Shown here: one piece after another, positions 1-9,954 of the stretch | Layout: each line of letters starts with the position of its first letter | Position numbering within the stretch: the stretch's first letter is position 1 | DNA from: Methanothermobacter sp. MT-2 | GTDB taxonomy: Archaea; Methanobacteriota; Methanobacteria; Methanobacteriales; DSM-23052 | Direction: 5' to 3' | Assembly: GCA_003584625.1 (NCBI GenBank) | Contig: AP017647.1 | Location: 249,501 to 313,500 of the forward strand | Length of the DNA stretch: 64,000 bases | Made by a program: the position numbers and the translations under genes | Notes under the pieces: generated by a model | Told to the model about the DNA's origin: nothing | What the model saw: the letters and a program-made list of their open reading frames with translations, nothing else | Database searches by the model: none

Positions 1-2
1 TT

Positions 3-1052
3 GCAGGCGGATTCCCAATAAAAAAAGAAGACAAAAAGTTGCTCGAAACATACATAGGACCAGCAATCTACGAAAAAAAATTAGAAAAACTTGCATTAGA
101 GCACCTGGGAGGGGAAAAAGCCATAGCATTCAACCGCACAACAACAGGGATACTAGCCACCATAATAGCCCTAACAAAACCCAGAGAAAAGATCATACAC
201 TACCTCCCGGAATCACCATCACATCCATCAATACCAGAAAGCGCCAAAATCAGAAACACAGAATACCTAGAATTCGATAACATCAAAAAATTCCACATAC
301 CAGAAAAAACCTCCCTCATTTTCATAACCGGAGCCACCATGGACCATAAAATAATAAAAATAAAAGAATTCAAAAGGATAATCAGCCTATCAAAGGAAAA
401 AGGAATCCCAACAATAGTTGATGATGCATCAGGAGCCCGCCTAAGAACAATAATATTCAAACAACCCACAGCAATACAACTAGGAGCCGATCTAGCCATA
501 ACAAGCACAGATAAACTCATGAACGGACCCAGAGGCGGAATACTCGCAGGAAAAACCGAACTAATCAATAAAATAAAAAGAGTAGCATACCAATTCGGCC
601 TCGAAGCCCAACCACCACTCATAGCAGCCATGGTAAGAGCACTAGAAGAATTCAAACCCTCAAAACTGCTCAGAACACTTAAAAAAAGAGACGAACTCCA
701 CCTAAAACTTAAAAAATCCTTCAAAAGTTTCGAAAAGACACCCACAGGTGTTATGATACGCCCAGAAAAAATAAAAAAAGAAATCCAAAAACACCAAATC
801 AAAACACCACTATCCCCAAAAGACACATCCTACCTCTGGTCCATGATACTACTCAAAGAACATGGAATAATAACAATACCAGCCGCAGGAATGCCAGGAG
901 CATCACCAACACTCAGATTAGACCTCTCAGCAGCCGACGCCCAAAAACTAGAACCAGACCAAATAGTAAACATCCTAGAAAAATCATTCCAAAAACTACT
1001 AAAAACAGCAAAAGAACCCCCAAAGGCAAAAAAACTACTGCTAGGAGGATAA
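3..1052 (+). CDS. SelA-like PLP-dependent enzyme (TIGR03576-type), 5' end missing
   Basis: The reading frame is open from base 3 with no start codon or ribosome binding site, so the true start lies upstream of the window; the TTG at 39 is only an internal leucine. The protein resembles archaeal PLP proteins related to L-seryl-tRNA(Sec) selenium transferase (the MJ0158 group). A fold-type I Schiff-base lysine is visible in the motif TSTDKLMNGPRGG (codon 513-515), preceded by the cofactor-binding DDASGAR. The archaeal members are not known to make selenocysteyl-tRNA and their substrate is unsettled. The stop at 1052 is 3 bases before rtcA, whose ribosome binding site lies in the last codons, so the two genes are probably co-transcribed. 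Family call is good; function is unknown. Confidence 0.8.
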   Translation, partial: AGGFPIKKEDKKLLETYIGPAIYEKKLEKLALEHLGGEKAIAFNRTTTGILATIIALTKPREKIIHYLPESPSHPSIPESAKIRNTEYLEFDNIKKFHIPEKTSLIFITGATMDHKIIKIKEFKRIISLSKEKGIPTIVDDASGARLRTIIFKQPTAIQLGADLAITSTDKLMNGPRGGILAGKTELINKIKRVAYQFGLEAQPPLIAAMVRALEEFKPSKLLRTLKKRDELHLKLKKSFKSFEKTPTGVMIRPEKIKKEIQKHQIKTPLSPKDTSYLWSMILLKEHGIITIPAAGMPGASPTLRLDLSAADAQKLEPDQIVNILEKSFQKLLKTAKEPPKAKKLLLGG

Positions 1053-1055
1053 CAT

Positions 1056-2072
1056 TTGCTCGAAATCGACGGATCATTCGGCGAAGGCGGAGGAGCCCTC
1101 GTAAGAATATCCACAGCACTCGCAGCCCTAAAAACAAAACCCATAAAAATCTATAACATACGCGCAAACAGACCCCGCAAAGGCCTATCATACCAACACC
1201 TAACAGCAATCAAAGCACTAGCCAAACTAACAGAAGCCAAACTAGAAGGAGCTAAAATAGGATCAAAAGAGATAAAATTCACCCCCAAAAAAATAAAAGG
1301 GGGAAACTTCTACTTCGACATTAAAACCGCGGGGAGCATAGGACTAGTCCTACAAGCACTCATGATACCAGCAGCATTCGCAGAAAACAAAATAACCTTC
1401 AAAATCAAGGGAGGAACAGACGTCAAATGGTCACCCCCAATAGACTACATAAAACAAGTAACAATACCCCTACTAGAAAAAATGGGCTACAAAGCAAAAA
1501 TAAAACTAATAAAAAGAGGATACTACCCAAAAGGCGGAGGCCTCATAGAAGCAAAAATACAACCCATAAAAAAACTGAAACCAATAAAATTGACAAAAAC
1601 CAAGATAAACACAATAAAAGGAATATCACACACAGGGAAACTCCCATCACACGTTGCAGAAAGACAAGCCCAAGCAGCGCAAAAAAAACTAGAAGAAAAC
1701 GGCCTGGAAGCAAATATAAAAATAGAACACTCCAACAACACCCTCTCACCAGGATCCGGTATAATACTCTGGGCCGAGGGCAACACAAGGATAGGGGCCA
1801 GTTCACTCGGCGAAAGAGGCAAACCAGCAGAAACCGTTGGAATAGAAGCCGCGGAAGAACTTTTAAAATTCCTGGGAAAAAAGGCTCCAGTAGACAAATA
1901 CATGGGAGACCAGATAATACCATACATGTCAATCGCAGGAGACTCCATCATAAAAACAGTTGAATTCTCAATGCACGCCCACACCAACATACACGTTACA
2001 GAAAAAATCACAGGAAAAAAATTTAAAGTAAAAGGAAAACTAGGAGAACCCGCCACCATAAAATGTCCATGA
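1056..2072 (+). CDS. rtcA: RNA 3'-terminal phosphate cyclase
   Basis: 338 aa, the usual length for RtcA, which uses ATP to convert RNA 3'-phosphate ends to 2',3'-cyclic phosphates. The N-terminal EIDGSFGEGGGALVR is the family signature for the nucleotide-binding part. The C-terminal HAHTNIHV carries His307 and His309; the second aligns with the adenylated catalytic histidine of E. coli RtcA. The start is TTG, chosen because AGGAGG sits 8 bases upstream inside the end of the preceding gene. The stop directly abuts the stop of the convergent birA gene, leaving no room for a terminator between them. Confidence 0.95.
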   Translation: MLEIDGSFGEGGGALVRISTALAALKTKPIKIYNIRANRPRKGLSYQHLTAIKALAKLTEAKLEGAKIGSKEIKFTPKKIKGGNFYFDIKTAGSIGLVLQALMIPAAFAENKITFKIKGGTDVKWSPPIDYIKQVTIPLLEKMGYKAKIKLIKRGYYPKGGGLIEAKIQPIKKLKPIKLTKTKINTIKGISHTGKLPSHVAERQAQAAQKKLEENGLEANIKIEHSNNTLSPGSGIILWAEGNTRIGASSLGERGKPAETVGIEAAEELLKFLGKKAPVDKYMGDQIIPYMSIAGDSIIKTVEFSMHAHTNIHVTEKITGKKFKVKGKLGEPATIKCP

Positions 2073-3044
2073 TCACCTACCCAAATGTATACATTCACCA
2101 GACACAATCTTTCTCAATTTCCCATTATCCAATTCTAATATAAGAGCCCCCTCATTATTCACACCAACAGCCTCACCACGCACAACCTCACCCAACTGTT
2201 TCCTAATCTCAACATAACTTCCTATAGTCCTAGAGAATCTTCTCCACTCATTAAGTATCTCAGGAAACCTACCATCCCTAAAATCATCATAAACCTTCTC
2301 AAACTCTACTAAAAGCTTCCCGATAAGGTCAATGGAATCAACATCCCTTCCAAGCTCCCTTTTGAGGGAAGTTGCCCCTTCACGGAATTCCTCTGGGAAC
2401 AAGTCCACGTCAACATTCGTATCTATCCCTATACCCACCACAATATACTCTATAGTATTGAAACGCGCATGGGCCTCTGTCAATATACCGCAAACCTTCT
2501 TTTCACCGATAAGTATGTCATTAGGCCATTTTATCCCAACATCCAAACCGAACTCCCTTTTAAGAGTCTTGGCCACAGCAACACCAGTTATTAGGGTTAA
2601 ATGGGGTGCCTCTGCAGGGGGTATGTCAGGCCTTAATATTATTGACATCCATATCCCACCACGTGGTGATATCCATTTTTTACCTCGTCTACCCCTACCC
2701 CTTGTCTGGGTCTTTGCTATGACAATGGTGCCTTCCTTAGCATCATCCTCTGCAAGTTCCTTGGCTATAATATTAGTGGAGTCAACCTCATCGAAACAAT
2801 AAATTTCACAGCCAATGTAACTGGTTTCAAGGGCTTCTTTTATCTTGGATGGTGAAAGATCACCCTCTGGCTCCTTTAACCTGTAACCCTTCCCTGACTT
2901 TTCAAACTTGTAACCTCTATCCTCCAGTATTTCAAGTGTCTCCAAGACCTTTCCGGGTTCAAGATCCAATTTTGAGGCAATATCCTGGACTGATACAAAT
3001 TTTCCCCTATTTTCATGTAGGAATTCAAGGATCCTATAATTCAT
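2073..3044 (-). CDS. birA: bifunctional biotin--protein ligase / HTH protein BirA
   Basis: 323 aa. Residues 1-60 form a winged helix-turn-helix ([27 protein letters not shown] region), followed by the biotin ligase core with the biotin/ATP loop GRGRRGKKW, the KWPNDI motif and a C-terminal SH3-like domain. It should activate biotin to biotinyl-AMP and load it onto the biotin-carrier subunit of pyruvate carboxylase, which is not in this window. The start ATG overlaps the pycA stop (ATGA) and follows GAGGGTG, so the two are translationally coupled. The HTH suggests it may also act as a biotin-responsive repressor, as in E. coli; that is inference. Confidence 0.95.
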   Translation of the reverse strand: MNYRILEFLHENRGKFVSVQDIASKLDLEPGKVLETLEILEDRGYKFEKSGKGYRLKEPEGDLSPSKIKEALETSYIGCEIYCFDEVDSTNIIAKELAEDDAKEGTIVIAKTQTRGRGRRGKKWISPRGGIWMSIILRPDIPPAEAPHLTLITGVAVAKTLKREFGLDVGIKWPNDILIGEKKVCGILTEAHARFNTIEYIVVGIGIDTNVDVDLFPEEFREGATSLKRELGRDVDSIDLIGKLLVEFEKVYDDFRDGRFPEILNEWRRFSRTIGSYVEIRKQLGEVVRGEAVGVNNEGALILELDNGKLRKIVSGECIHLGR

Positions 3045-4525
3045 TTTAACACCCTCTTATTGGATGCCATGTAACTTCCTATCGCCGCGGAGATTGCGGC
3101 AACCTTCTTTGAAGGTAGGAAGGTTGATTGTAGTCTGCTTACCATTTCTTTATCTTCGATAACTATCCTTCTCATTTCCTCTTCTATCTTTTTCCTGTGC
3201 TGGTCTACAAAGTGTGTGTGGAGTTCGCCTTTCTTAAAGGCTTCGTTTCTCATTATAGCTTTATGGAATGGTATGGTGGTTTTAACACCTAATATTATAT
3301 ATTCTGCGAGGGCTCTTTTCATCCTTTCAATGGCCTCTGCACGATTCCTACCCCATACTATGAGTTTTGCTATCATTGAGTCATAGTAGCTTGGTATCTC
3401 ATAGTTCATGTAGACGCCGCTGTCCACTCTAACTCCTATACCACCAGGTGACCTGTAACCTGTTATCTTCCCTGGGGTTGGTTTGAAATCTGATAATGGG
3501 TCTTCTGCGTTTATACGACATTCGATGGCATGACCTCTTACACTTATATCTTCTTGTGAGCAGCAGATTTCCTCTCCACTAGCAATTTTTATCTGTTCTT
3601 TCACTAGGTCTACTCCGGTTATAACCTCTGTTATGGGATGTTCTACTTGTATCCTTGTGTTCATCTCTAAGAAGTAGAAATCTCCATTAGAATAGAGGAA
3701 TTCAACAGTACCTGCATTGGTGTAACCTATATATTCTGCGGCTCTGACGGCCGCTGCACCCATCTCTTCTCTGAATTCTGGTGTCATTATAGGTGAAGGG
3801 GATTCTTCTATCAGTTTCTGGTGTCTGCGTTGTATTGAACATTCTCTTTCATTAAGGTGTATTGTGTTCCCATGTTCATCTGCCAGGACCTGGAATTCGA
3901 TGTGCCTTGGTTTTTCAAGATATTTTTCTATATAAACTGTGGGGTCTCCGAATGCGGATGATGCTACTGATTGTGTGGATTCTATAGCCCTTACAAGTTC
4001 ATCTTCCTCATAGACTGTACGCATGCCTATGCCGCCACCGCCAGCGGATGCTTTTATTATAACTGGGTATCCTATCTCTTCCGCTACCTTAACGGCTTTA
4101 TCAGCCTCTTTCACACCCTCCACTGTACCTGGGATTACCGGGACATCTGCTTTCTTCATGAGCTTCCTTGCCCTTATCTTGTCGCCCATGGCTTCAATAA
4201 CTGAACTTTTTGGGCCTATAAGTTTTATTCCATGTTTTTCGCATTCCATGCCAAGTTTTGGGTTTTCTGCCAGGAACCCGTAACCTGGGTGTATGGCTTC
4301 CGCCCCTGATTTTTCGGCTATATCTATGATTTTGTCTATTCTTAGGTAGCTTTCGGCTGGAGTTGAACCACCAAGTGGGTGTGATTCGTCTGCATAACGT
4401 GCGAATAGTGAATTTTTATCAGCGTCTGAGTATATGGCGACGCTTTTAATATTCAGTTCTCTGCACGCCCTCATAACTCTTATGGCTATTTCACCACGGT
4501 TTGCAACGAGAACCTTGTTGAACAT
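3041..4525 (-). CDS. pycA: pyruvate carboxylase subunit A (biotin carboxylase)
   Basis: 494 aa ATP-grasp enzyme that carboxylates the biotin of the carrier subunit, the first half-reaction of pyruvate to oxaloacetate in methanogen carbon assimilation. The N-terminal biotin carboxylase domain starts [16 protein letters not shown]. The glycine-rich ATP loop [11 protein letters not shown] and the metal/biotin motif [11 protein letters not shown] are both intact, followed by the C-terminal biotin carboxylase domain. Archaeal pyruvate carboxylase is a two-subunit enzyme and PycB is not in this window. Co-transcription with birA links enzyme and biotin loading. The ~440-residue core with a short C-terminal extension agrees with archaeal PycA. 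Confidence 0.95.
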   Translation of the reverse strand: MFNKVLVANRGEIAIRVMRACRELNIKSVAIYSDADKNSLFARYADESHPLGGSTPAESYLRIDKIIDIAEKSGAEAIHPGYGFLAENPKLGMECEKHGIKLIGPKSSVIEAMGDKIRARKLMKKADVPVIPGTVEGVKEADKAVKVAEEIGYPVIIKASAGGGGIGMRTVYEEDELVRAIESTQSVASSAFGDPTVYIEKYLEKPRHIEFQVLADEHGNTIHLNERECSIQRRHQKLIEESPSPIMTPEFREEMGAAAVRAAEYIGYTNAGTVEFLYSNGDFYFLEMNTRIQVEHPITEVITGVDLVKEQIKIASGEEICCSQEDISVRGHAIECRINAEDPLSDFKPTPGKITGYRSPGGIGVRVDSGVYMNYEIPSYYDSMIAKLIVWGRNRAEAIERMKRALAEYIILGVKTTIPFHKAIMRNEAFKKGELHTHFVDQHRKKIEEEMRRIVIEDKEMVSRLQSTFLPSKKVAAISAAIGSYMASNKRVLK

Positions 4526-4659
4526 GGACTAGCACCTTATAATACTATTTTTTTAGATAATCTTTGTGGGGGATATTATTTAAAGTTTAGTTGAGAAAAA
4601 AGGAAACATGGATGGTCCAGGTTTTTCTGGGGATAGGATTGGTTTCTTGTTGATCTGAT

Positions 4660-5313
4660 ATGGGGTCTAGGATATTGAAGAAGCGACATCTTGAAATGTT
4701 ACTTGAGGGCGTGCCTGATTATGTTAATCCTAGGTTTGTCTTGGAGCAGTATAAAACTCCTGCGTCTATTGCTGCTGATATTCTCTGGTTTGCATATAAT
4801 CTTGGGGATATTAAGGGTCGGCGGGTGATGGATCTTGCTTGTGGCACTGGCATATTTGCTATTGGAGCTGCTCTATTAGGGGCTAGGAAAGTTTTTGGTG
4901 TTGATATTGACAGGGGTGCTCTTAGTCTTGCTGAAGAAGCTGCTGGGGATTTGGATGTTGCTGAGAAAATACAATTCCTAGAGGGTGATATAAGAGATGT
5001 TAACATTTTCTTGAAACTTTCAAATTTGAATATTGATACTCTGATACAGAATCCGCCCTTCGGATCCCAGAGGATGGTTAAACGCGGCGCTGATAGGATT
5101 TTTATTGAAAGATCCCTTGAGATTTCTCCTGTTGTCTATTCATTCCATATGGCGGGATCAGAGGATTTTGTTAGGGGATATTTTAAGAGGATGGGTGGGG
5201 AGATAACCCATAGATTATATTATAGGTTCCCTATACCAAGGTTATATGATTTCCATAGAAGAGATTTCAGAATAGTGGATGTTATCGTCCTAAGGGTTCT
5301 TAAGATGATATGA
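4660..5313 (+). CDS. METTL5-like N6-adenine RNA methyltransferase
   Basis: 217 aa class I SAM methyltransferase. The SAM-binding loop DLACGTGIFAIGA and the acidic motif VFGVDID are followed by the catalytic NPPFGSQ motif typical of N6-adenine methyltransferases. The overall match is to the archaeal METTL5 group; eukaryotic METTL5 makes a single m6A in small-subunit rRNA. Only a weak ribosome binding site (GTTGATC) precedes the ATG. Codons here are richer in T and G than in the neighbouring ribosomal genes, consistent with lower expression. The gap 4526-4659 must hold the diverging promoters of this gene and pycA. The rRNA target is inferred from the family. Confidence 0.8.
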   Translation: MGSRILKKRHLEMLLEGVPDYVNPRFVLEQYKTPASIAADILWFAYNLGDIKGRRVMDLACGTGIFAIGAALLGARKVFGVDIDRGALSLAEEAAGDLDVAEKIQFLEGDIRDVNIFLKLSNLNIDTLIQNPPFGSQRMVKRGADRIFIERSLEISPVVYSFHMAGSEDFVRGYFKRMGGEITHRLYYRFPIPRLYDFHRRDFRIVDVIVLRVLKMI

Positions 5314-5385
5314 TGATGCTGGTCTCCTCCACCTAAAATTTTCTTTGGTTTGAGGGTGTGATCCTCCCAAAAGTTTATTGGCATG

Positions 5386-5401
5386 AAAATATTTATAAAA
5401 G
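5386..5401 (+). promoter_or_regulatory. TATA/BRE promoter of the ribosomal super-operon
   Basis: AAAATATTTATAAAAG matches the methanogen AAANNTTTATA box. A start site about 25 bases downstream falls at or within a few bases of the ATG at 5422, and no Shine-Dalgarno sequence precedes that ATG, so the first gene is probably read from a leaderless or nearly leaderless mRNA. Confidence 0.7.
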
Positions 5402-5421
5402 ATGAAAATAGAAATTAATAG

Positions 5422-6222
5422 ATGTATAAAAGACATTTATCCATATTCATCCCAGACACGTTAACAGAAGAGACAAGGGATCCTAAAATAAAAACATATA
5501 AGGTTGGTATAATAGGCCGGGCAGCGGCCATATTCAAAGTCGATGAGATCATAATCTATAGGGATGAAGGTGGGGGAGAGGCAAAGTTTATTAAGGATAT
5601 CCTATCTTATATGGATACACCCCAATATCTTCGGAGGAAGGTTTTCCCTTTATCACCTAATCTGAAACATGTGGGTGTGCTCCCACCACTAAGAACCCCA
5701 CATCATCCAGTAGGGAAACCAGATATAGGCGAACACAGACAAGGACTAACCCTTAAAAGGACAAGAAAAGGGACCATAGTCGATATAGGGGCTGAAAGAC
5801 CAGCCCTATGCAAGGAAAAGCTTACAGTGAACAAGATACTAACATTCAAGATAATAAAGTATGGTAAAACTATAATAGTAGAACCAGAGGAACCAGAAGA
5901 TGTGTACTGGGGATACACTGTAAAGGATACGGGTAAAAATCTCGAGGAAACCTTAAAATCCTCGGAGAAGGATGTTATCATAGCAACATCCAAGTATGGC
6001 ACGCCCCTTACTTCTATTCTAGATGAAGTAAAATCCAGACTAAAAAAAGCCCATAACGTGGCTATTTTATTCGGAGGTCCTTACAAGGGGTTACCAGCCA
6101 CTATCAAAGCCGACTTCAACTTGAACATGATACCAGACCAGGGAACCGAAACTGTAAGGACCGAGGAAGCTGTACTAGCAACATTATCAATATTTAACCT
6201 GATAACGAAAATCCAAAACTAG
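5422..6222 (+). CDS. SPOUT RNA methyltransferase (DUF171/COG2106 family)
   Basis: 266 aa protein of the SPOUT family that sits immediately upstream of rpl3 in many archaea; eukaryotic relatives are C9orf114/SPOUT1. The C-terminal part has the knot-type SAM signature around AILFGGPYKGLP and the final segment DQGTETVRTEEAVLATLSIFN. An OB-like insertion lies near residues 90-160. Position as the first gene of the ribosomal operon and constant synteny with L3 suggest an rRNA target, with N3-methyluridine formation reported for relatives; the specific site is not visible. It lacks a Shine-Dalgarno sequence and is 15 bases from rpl3. Confidence 0.85.
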   Translation: MYKRHLSIFIPDTLTEETRDPKIKTYKVGIIGRAAAIFKVDEIIIYRDEGGGEAKFIKDILSYMDTPQYLRRKVFPLSPNLKHVGVLPPLRTPHHPVGKPDIGEHRQGLTLKRTRKGTIVDIGAERPALCKEKLTVNKILTFKIIKYGKTIIVEPEEPEDVYWGYTVKDTGKNLEETLKSSEKDVIIATSKYGTPLTSILDEVKSRLKKAHNVAILFGGPYKGLPATIKADFNLNMIPDQGTETVRTEEAVLATLSIFNLITKIQN

Positions 6223-6237
6223 AGGAGGTATAATCTA

Positions 6238-7254
6238 ATGGCTAGACATCATCAACCAAGAAAAGGATCACTTGCATACAGTCCAAGGAAAAGGGCTGCG
6301 AAGGAAACACCAAGAATAAAATCTTGGCCAACAATCCAAGAGTTGAAACCACTAGCCTTCGCCGGTTACAAAGCCGGCATGACCCACATACTAATGGTGG
6401 ACAATAGAAAAAATTCACCAACAGAAGGCATGGAAATCACAACACCCGTCACAGTCATAGAAGTTCCACCAATCACTGTAATGGGTGTTAGAGCCTATGA
6501 AAAAACCAGCAGAGGACTCCGGACAATAGGAGATGTCCTAGCCGACAACCTGAAAGAGGAGCTTAAAAGGAAAATCTCCCCACCAGGAGACAAATATGAC
6601 AAGGAAACAGCCATAAAAAAGATAATAGAAGAAAACAAAGAACAAATCAGAGAAATAAGGATCCTAGCACACACAAACCCAAGCCTGGCACCAACACCAA
6701 AAAAGAAACCAGAAATATTCGAATGCGCCATAGGCGGCGAAAACATAAACGAAAAAATAGAATACGCCCTTGAACTCATAGGCAAAGACATCAAAGCCGC
6801 CGAGGTGTTCTCAGAGGGAGAATACGTTGATTCAATAGCAGTGACCAAAGGCAAAGGATTCCAAGGACCAGTGAAAAGATGGGGTATCAGAATACAATAT
6901 GGAAAAGCAGCAAGAAGCAGCAAAGGAAGACACATAGGATCCCTCGGCCCATGGACACCATCAAGGACAATGTGGACAGTCCCACAAGCAGGACAAATGG
7001 GCTACCATAGAAGAACAGAATACAACAAGAAAATACTAAGGATAGGAGACGCCTCAGAAGCAGACCAAATAAACCCAGACGGAGGATTCATAAGATACGG
7101 GCTCGTTAAAAACGATCACATACTCCTAAAAGGCTCAGTACCAGGCCCTGCGAAGAGGCTGATAATCCTAAGAAAAGCTATAAGAGCGCCGAAAAATGGT
7201 ATGGAGGCGCCCCAAATAACATATATAAGCACAGCATCAAAACAGGGAACCTAA
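6238..7254 (+). CDS. rpl3: ribosomal protein uL3 (L3)
   Basis: 338 aa archaeal/eukaryal-type L3. Typical features are the N-terminal [18 protein letters not shown] and the central [17 protein letters not shown] stretch followed by the [20 protein letters not shown] region, the loop that reaches the peptidyl transferase centre. GAGGAGG lies 9 bases before the ATG. It binds 23S rRNA early in 50S assembly. First ribosomal gene of the cluster, followed after 13 bases by rpl4. Confidence 0.97.
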   Translation: MARHHQPRKGSLAYSPRKRAAKETPRIKSWPTIQELKPLAFAGYKAGMTHILMVDNRKNSPTEGMEITTPVTVIEVPPITVMGVRAYEKTSRGLRTIGDVLADNLKEELKRKISPPGDKYDKETAIKKIIEENKEQIREIRILAHTNPSLAPTPKKKPEIFECAIGGENINEKIEYALELIGKDIKAAEVFSEGEYVDSIAVTKGKGFQGPVKRWGIRIQYGKAARSSKGRHIGSLGPWTPSRTMWTVPQAGQMGYHRRTEYNKKILRIGDASEADQINPDGGFIRYGLVKNDHILLKGSVPGPAKRLIILRKAIRAPKNGMEAPQITYISTASKQGT

Positions 7255-7267
7255 GGGCGTGGTTCAC

Positions 7268-8035
7268 ATGAAAATTAAAGTTTACTCACTAGACGGAGAA
7301 CCAATAGACGAGATAAAATTGCCCGAAATATTCACAGAAGAATACAGACCAGACCTCATAAAAAGGGCGGTTATATCAGCGCAAACAGCAAGAATACAAC
7401 CATGGGGCTCAGATCCCATGGCAGGTAAAAGAACATCAGCAGAATCATACGGCGCCGGCCGAGGAATAGCCATGGTACCCCGTATAAAAGGAGGTCAAAG
7501 AGCAGCATTCGTACCCCAAGCCAGAGGGGGTAGGAGAGCCCACCCACCAAAACCATACAAAAACCACCATGAAAGGATAAACGCCAAAGAAAGGCGCCTA
7601 GCCATCAGATCAGCCATAGCAGCCACAAAAGACAAAGAACTAATCAAAGAAAGAGGACACATCATAGACAACCTACCAGAAATCCCACTAATAATTGAAG
7701 ATGAACTCACCAAGATAAAAAAGACAAAAAAGACAAGAAAAATATTCAAAAAACTAGGAATAATAGATGATATCATAAGAGCAAAGGAAGGCAAGAAGAT
7801 AAGAGCCGGGAAAGGAAAAATGAGAGGGAGAAAATACAAAACACCAAAAGGGCCCCTCATAGTAATCCACGAAGACAAAGGCATAAGCCTAGGCGCAAGA
7901 AACCACCCAGGCCTAGACATAGTCAGAGTAGAAAACCTAAACGCTGAACTATTAGCACCCGGCACACACCCAGGAAGACTAACAATATTCACAAAATCAG
8001 CCATAGAAAAACTTGACAAACTATTCAAACCCTAA
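7268..8035 (+). CDS. rpl4: ribosomal protein uL4 (L4)
   Basis: 255 aa from the ATG at 7268 ([11 protein letters not shown]). A GTG at 7259 is in frame but has no room for a ribosome binding site after the L3 stop, so the ATG is preferred. The basic exit-tunnel loop, [20 protein letters not shown], is intact at about residues 70-90. As in archaea and eukaryotes it carries a C-terminal extension compared with bacterial L4. Assembly and exit-tunnel protein of the 50S subunit. The coding strand is very A/C-rich, as in all the ribosomal genes here. Confidence 0.95.
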   Translation: MKIKVYSLDGEPIDEIKLPEIFTEEYRPDLIKRAVISAQTARIQPWGSDPMAGKRTSAESYGAGRGIAMVPRIKGGQRAAFVPQARGGRRAHPPKPYKNHHERINAKERRLAIRSAIAATKDKELIKERGHIIDNLPEIPLIIEDELTKIKKTKKTRKIFKKLGIIDDIIRAKEGKKIRAGKGKMRGRKYKTPKGPLIVIHEDKGISLGARNHPGLDIVRVENLNAELLAPGTHPGRLTIFTKSAIEKLDKLFKP

Positions 8036-8047
8036 AGGAGAGATAGC

Positions 8048-8308
8048 ATGGACCCATACAAGATCATAATAAAACCACATGTAACAGAAAAAACTATGAA
8101 TCTAATAGACCAAAATAATGAATTAACATTCATAGTCAACAGAAAAAGTAACAAACCAGAGATAAAATCAGCCTTCGAAGAACTCTTCGCAGTGAAAGTT
8201 GAAAGAATTAACACCCAGATAACCCACAACGGAGAAAAACTAGCATATATAAAATTGGCGAAAGAACACAACGCAGAAGACATAGCAGTCAAACTAGGCG
8301 TATTCTAA
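8048..8308 (+). CDS. rpl23: ribosomal protein uL23 (L23)
   Basis: 86 aa, the normal compact archaeal length. The N-terminal IIIKPHVTEKTMNLI and the C-terminal VKVERINTQITHNGEKLAYI are the conserved L23 motifs. It lies at the exit of the ribosomal tunnel and forms part of the docking site for the signal recognition particle and the SecY translocon, whose gene is later in the same cluster. AGGAG sits 5 bases upstream of the ATG. Confidence 0.96.
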   Translation: MDPYKIIIKPHVTEKTMNLIDQNNELTFIVNRKSNKPEIKSAFEELFAVKVERINTQITHNGEKLAYIKLAKEHNAEDIAVKLGVF

Positions 8309-8327
8309 ACCCGAGGAGGGGGAAATT

Positions 8328-9038
8328 ATGGGTAAAAGATTAAGATCACAAAGGCTTGGGAGGGGAACACCAACATACAGGAGCGCCTCCCACCGATTCA
8401 AAGCAAAAATAAGATACAAACCCCAAAATGAAAACCTAAAGGGTAAAGTAGTTGACATAATACACGACCCTGGTAGAACAGCGCCAATCGCCAAGATAGA
8501 ATATGAAAATGGCGACGAAGACTTCATACTAGCACCAGAAAGTATCAGAGTAGGGGAAGAAATATACAATGGAACCCCAGCACCCATAAAACCAGGTAAC
8601 ATCCTACCACTCAAAGAAATCCCAGAAGGAACACCCATCTACAACATAGAAAACCAACCAGGAGATGGTGGGAAACTCGTCAGATCATCAGGCACCTACG
8701 CCTCACTCATCACACACGACATCGACAAAGTAGTTATCGAACTACCATCAGGAGAACTCAAAGCCCTAGACCCAAAATGCAAGGCCACAATTGGCGTTGT
8801 AGCAGGGGGAGGGCGTAGAGAGAAACCCTTCCTCAAAGCAGGTAAACATTATCATGCTCTCAAAGCCAAGGGTAAAAAATCTGTAGTTGTAAGAGGCGTT
8901 GCAATGAACGCCGTAGACCACCCACATGGTGGAGGTAACAGACAACATCCAGGCAGGCCCACAACAGTCTCAAAACACGCGCCACCTGGAAGAAAAGTTG
9001 GTTCAATCGCAGCTAAAAGAACCGGGAAAAGAAGATAA
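8328..9038 (+). CDS. rpl2: ribosomal protein uL2 (L2)
   Basis: 236 aa archaeal L2 with the OB-fold and SH3-like domains. The near-universal VRGVAMNAVDHPHGGG motif carries the histidine implicated in peptidyl transferase activity. The N-terminus GKRLRSQRLGRGTPTYR is archaeal. A GGAGGGGG ribosome binding site precedes the ATG. It is a primary 23S rRNA binder that is required for subunit association. Confidence 0.97.
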   Translation: MGKRLRSQRLGRGTPTYRSASHRFKAKIRYKPQNENLKGKVVDIIHDPGRTAPIAKIEYENGDEDFILAPESIRVGEEIYNGTPAPIKPGNILPLKEIPEGTPIYNIENQPGDGGKLVRSSGTYASLITHDIDKVVIELPSGELKALDPKCKATIGVVAGGGRREKPFLKAGKHYHALKAKGKKSVVVRGVAMNAVDHPHGGGNRQHPGRPTTVSKHAPPGRKVGSIAAKRTGKRR

Positions 9039-9062
9039 AAAAATAATATTGGAGGTGAGTTA

Positions 9063-9473
9063 TTGGCACGTAGAGAATTCAGTTACAGAGGCTACCAACT
9101 AAATGAATTACAAAAAATGCCCCTAGACGACGTGATAAAATTGTTCCCATCCAGGCAAAGAAGATCCCTTAAAAGGGGATTTCTACCAAGACAAAAAAAA
9201 TTACTGGAAAAAATAAGAAAAATTAAAAAAGAGGCGGAAAAGGCTGGAAGACAGCCCATTATAAAAACCCACTGCAGGGACATGATAATACTCCCAGAGA
9301 TGGTGGGTTTAACCTTCGGAATACACAATGGGAAAGACTTCGTGGAAGTGAAAATACAACCAGAAATGATTGGACACTACCTCGGAGAATTCGCACCAAC
9401 AAGGAAAAAAGTTGAACACGGAGACCCTGGAATGGGCGCAACCAGATCATCCATGTTCGTTCCTCTCAAATAA
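9063..9473 (+). CDS. rps19: ribosomal protein uS19 (S19)
   Basis: 136 aa, with the archaeal N-terminal extension. Start is TTG ([10 protein letters not shown]), supported by GGAGGTGA 6 bases upstream; no ATG is available nearby. The conserved core is [23 protein letters not shown] and the terminal GEFAPTRK loop. It lies in the head of the 30S subunit near the A-site tRNA and S13. Confidence 0.95.
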   Translation: MARREFSYRGYQLNELQKMPLDDVIKLFPSRQRRSLKRGFLPRQKKLLEKIRKIKKEAEKAGRQPIIKTHCRDMIILPEMVGLTFGIHNGKDFVEVKIQPEMIGHYLGEFAPTRKKVEHGDPGMGATRSSMFVPLK

Positions 9474-9488
9474 TAGGGAGACAATAAA

Positions 9489-9950
9489 ATGGCCAGGATC
9501 AAATACGCTTACAAAAGAGATGACGAAAGCAAGATAGCAAGGGCAGCCGGGTTCAGACTCCAAATCTCCCCAAAACATGCAGTGGAAATCTGCAGAGAAC
9601 TCAAAGGGATGAAACTAGAAAAAGCCAAAGACTATCTCAAGGAAGTCATACAAATGAAACGTCCAATACCATTCAAAAGATACAACAGGAAAGTAGGACA
9701 CCGCAGAGGCCTCAGAGGATGGGACAGTGGCAGATACCCAGTCAAAGCAGCCAAACACATACTAAAAGTACTTGAAAATGCAGAGGCCAACGCAGACTAC
9801 AAAGGACTAGACACAGAAAACCTGAAGATAATCCACATATCAAGTCATAGGGGACAGCCAATCAGAGGATGGATCCCAAGAGCCTTCGGAAGAGCCACAC
9901 CATTCAACAGGCCAACCACACACATCCAAGTAGTACTAGGGGAGGCTTAA
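9489..9950 (+). CDS. rpl22: ribosomal protein uL22 (L22)
   Basis: 153 aa archaeal L22. The conserved [17 protein letters not shown] helix and the tunnel-lining hairpin with [24 protein letters not shown] near the C-terminus are present. It lines the nascent-chain tunnel with uL4. GGGAG precedes the ATG by about 8 bases. Confidence 0.96.
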   Translation: MARIKYAYKRDDESKIARAAGFRLQISPKHAVEICRELKGMKLEKAKDYLKEVIQMKRPIPFKRYNRKVGHRRGLRGWDSGRYPVKAAKHILKVLENAEANADYKGLDTENLKIIHISSHRGQPIRGWIPRAFGRATPFNRPTTHIQVVLGEA

Positions 9951-9954
9951 TTCA

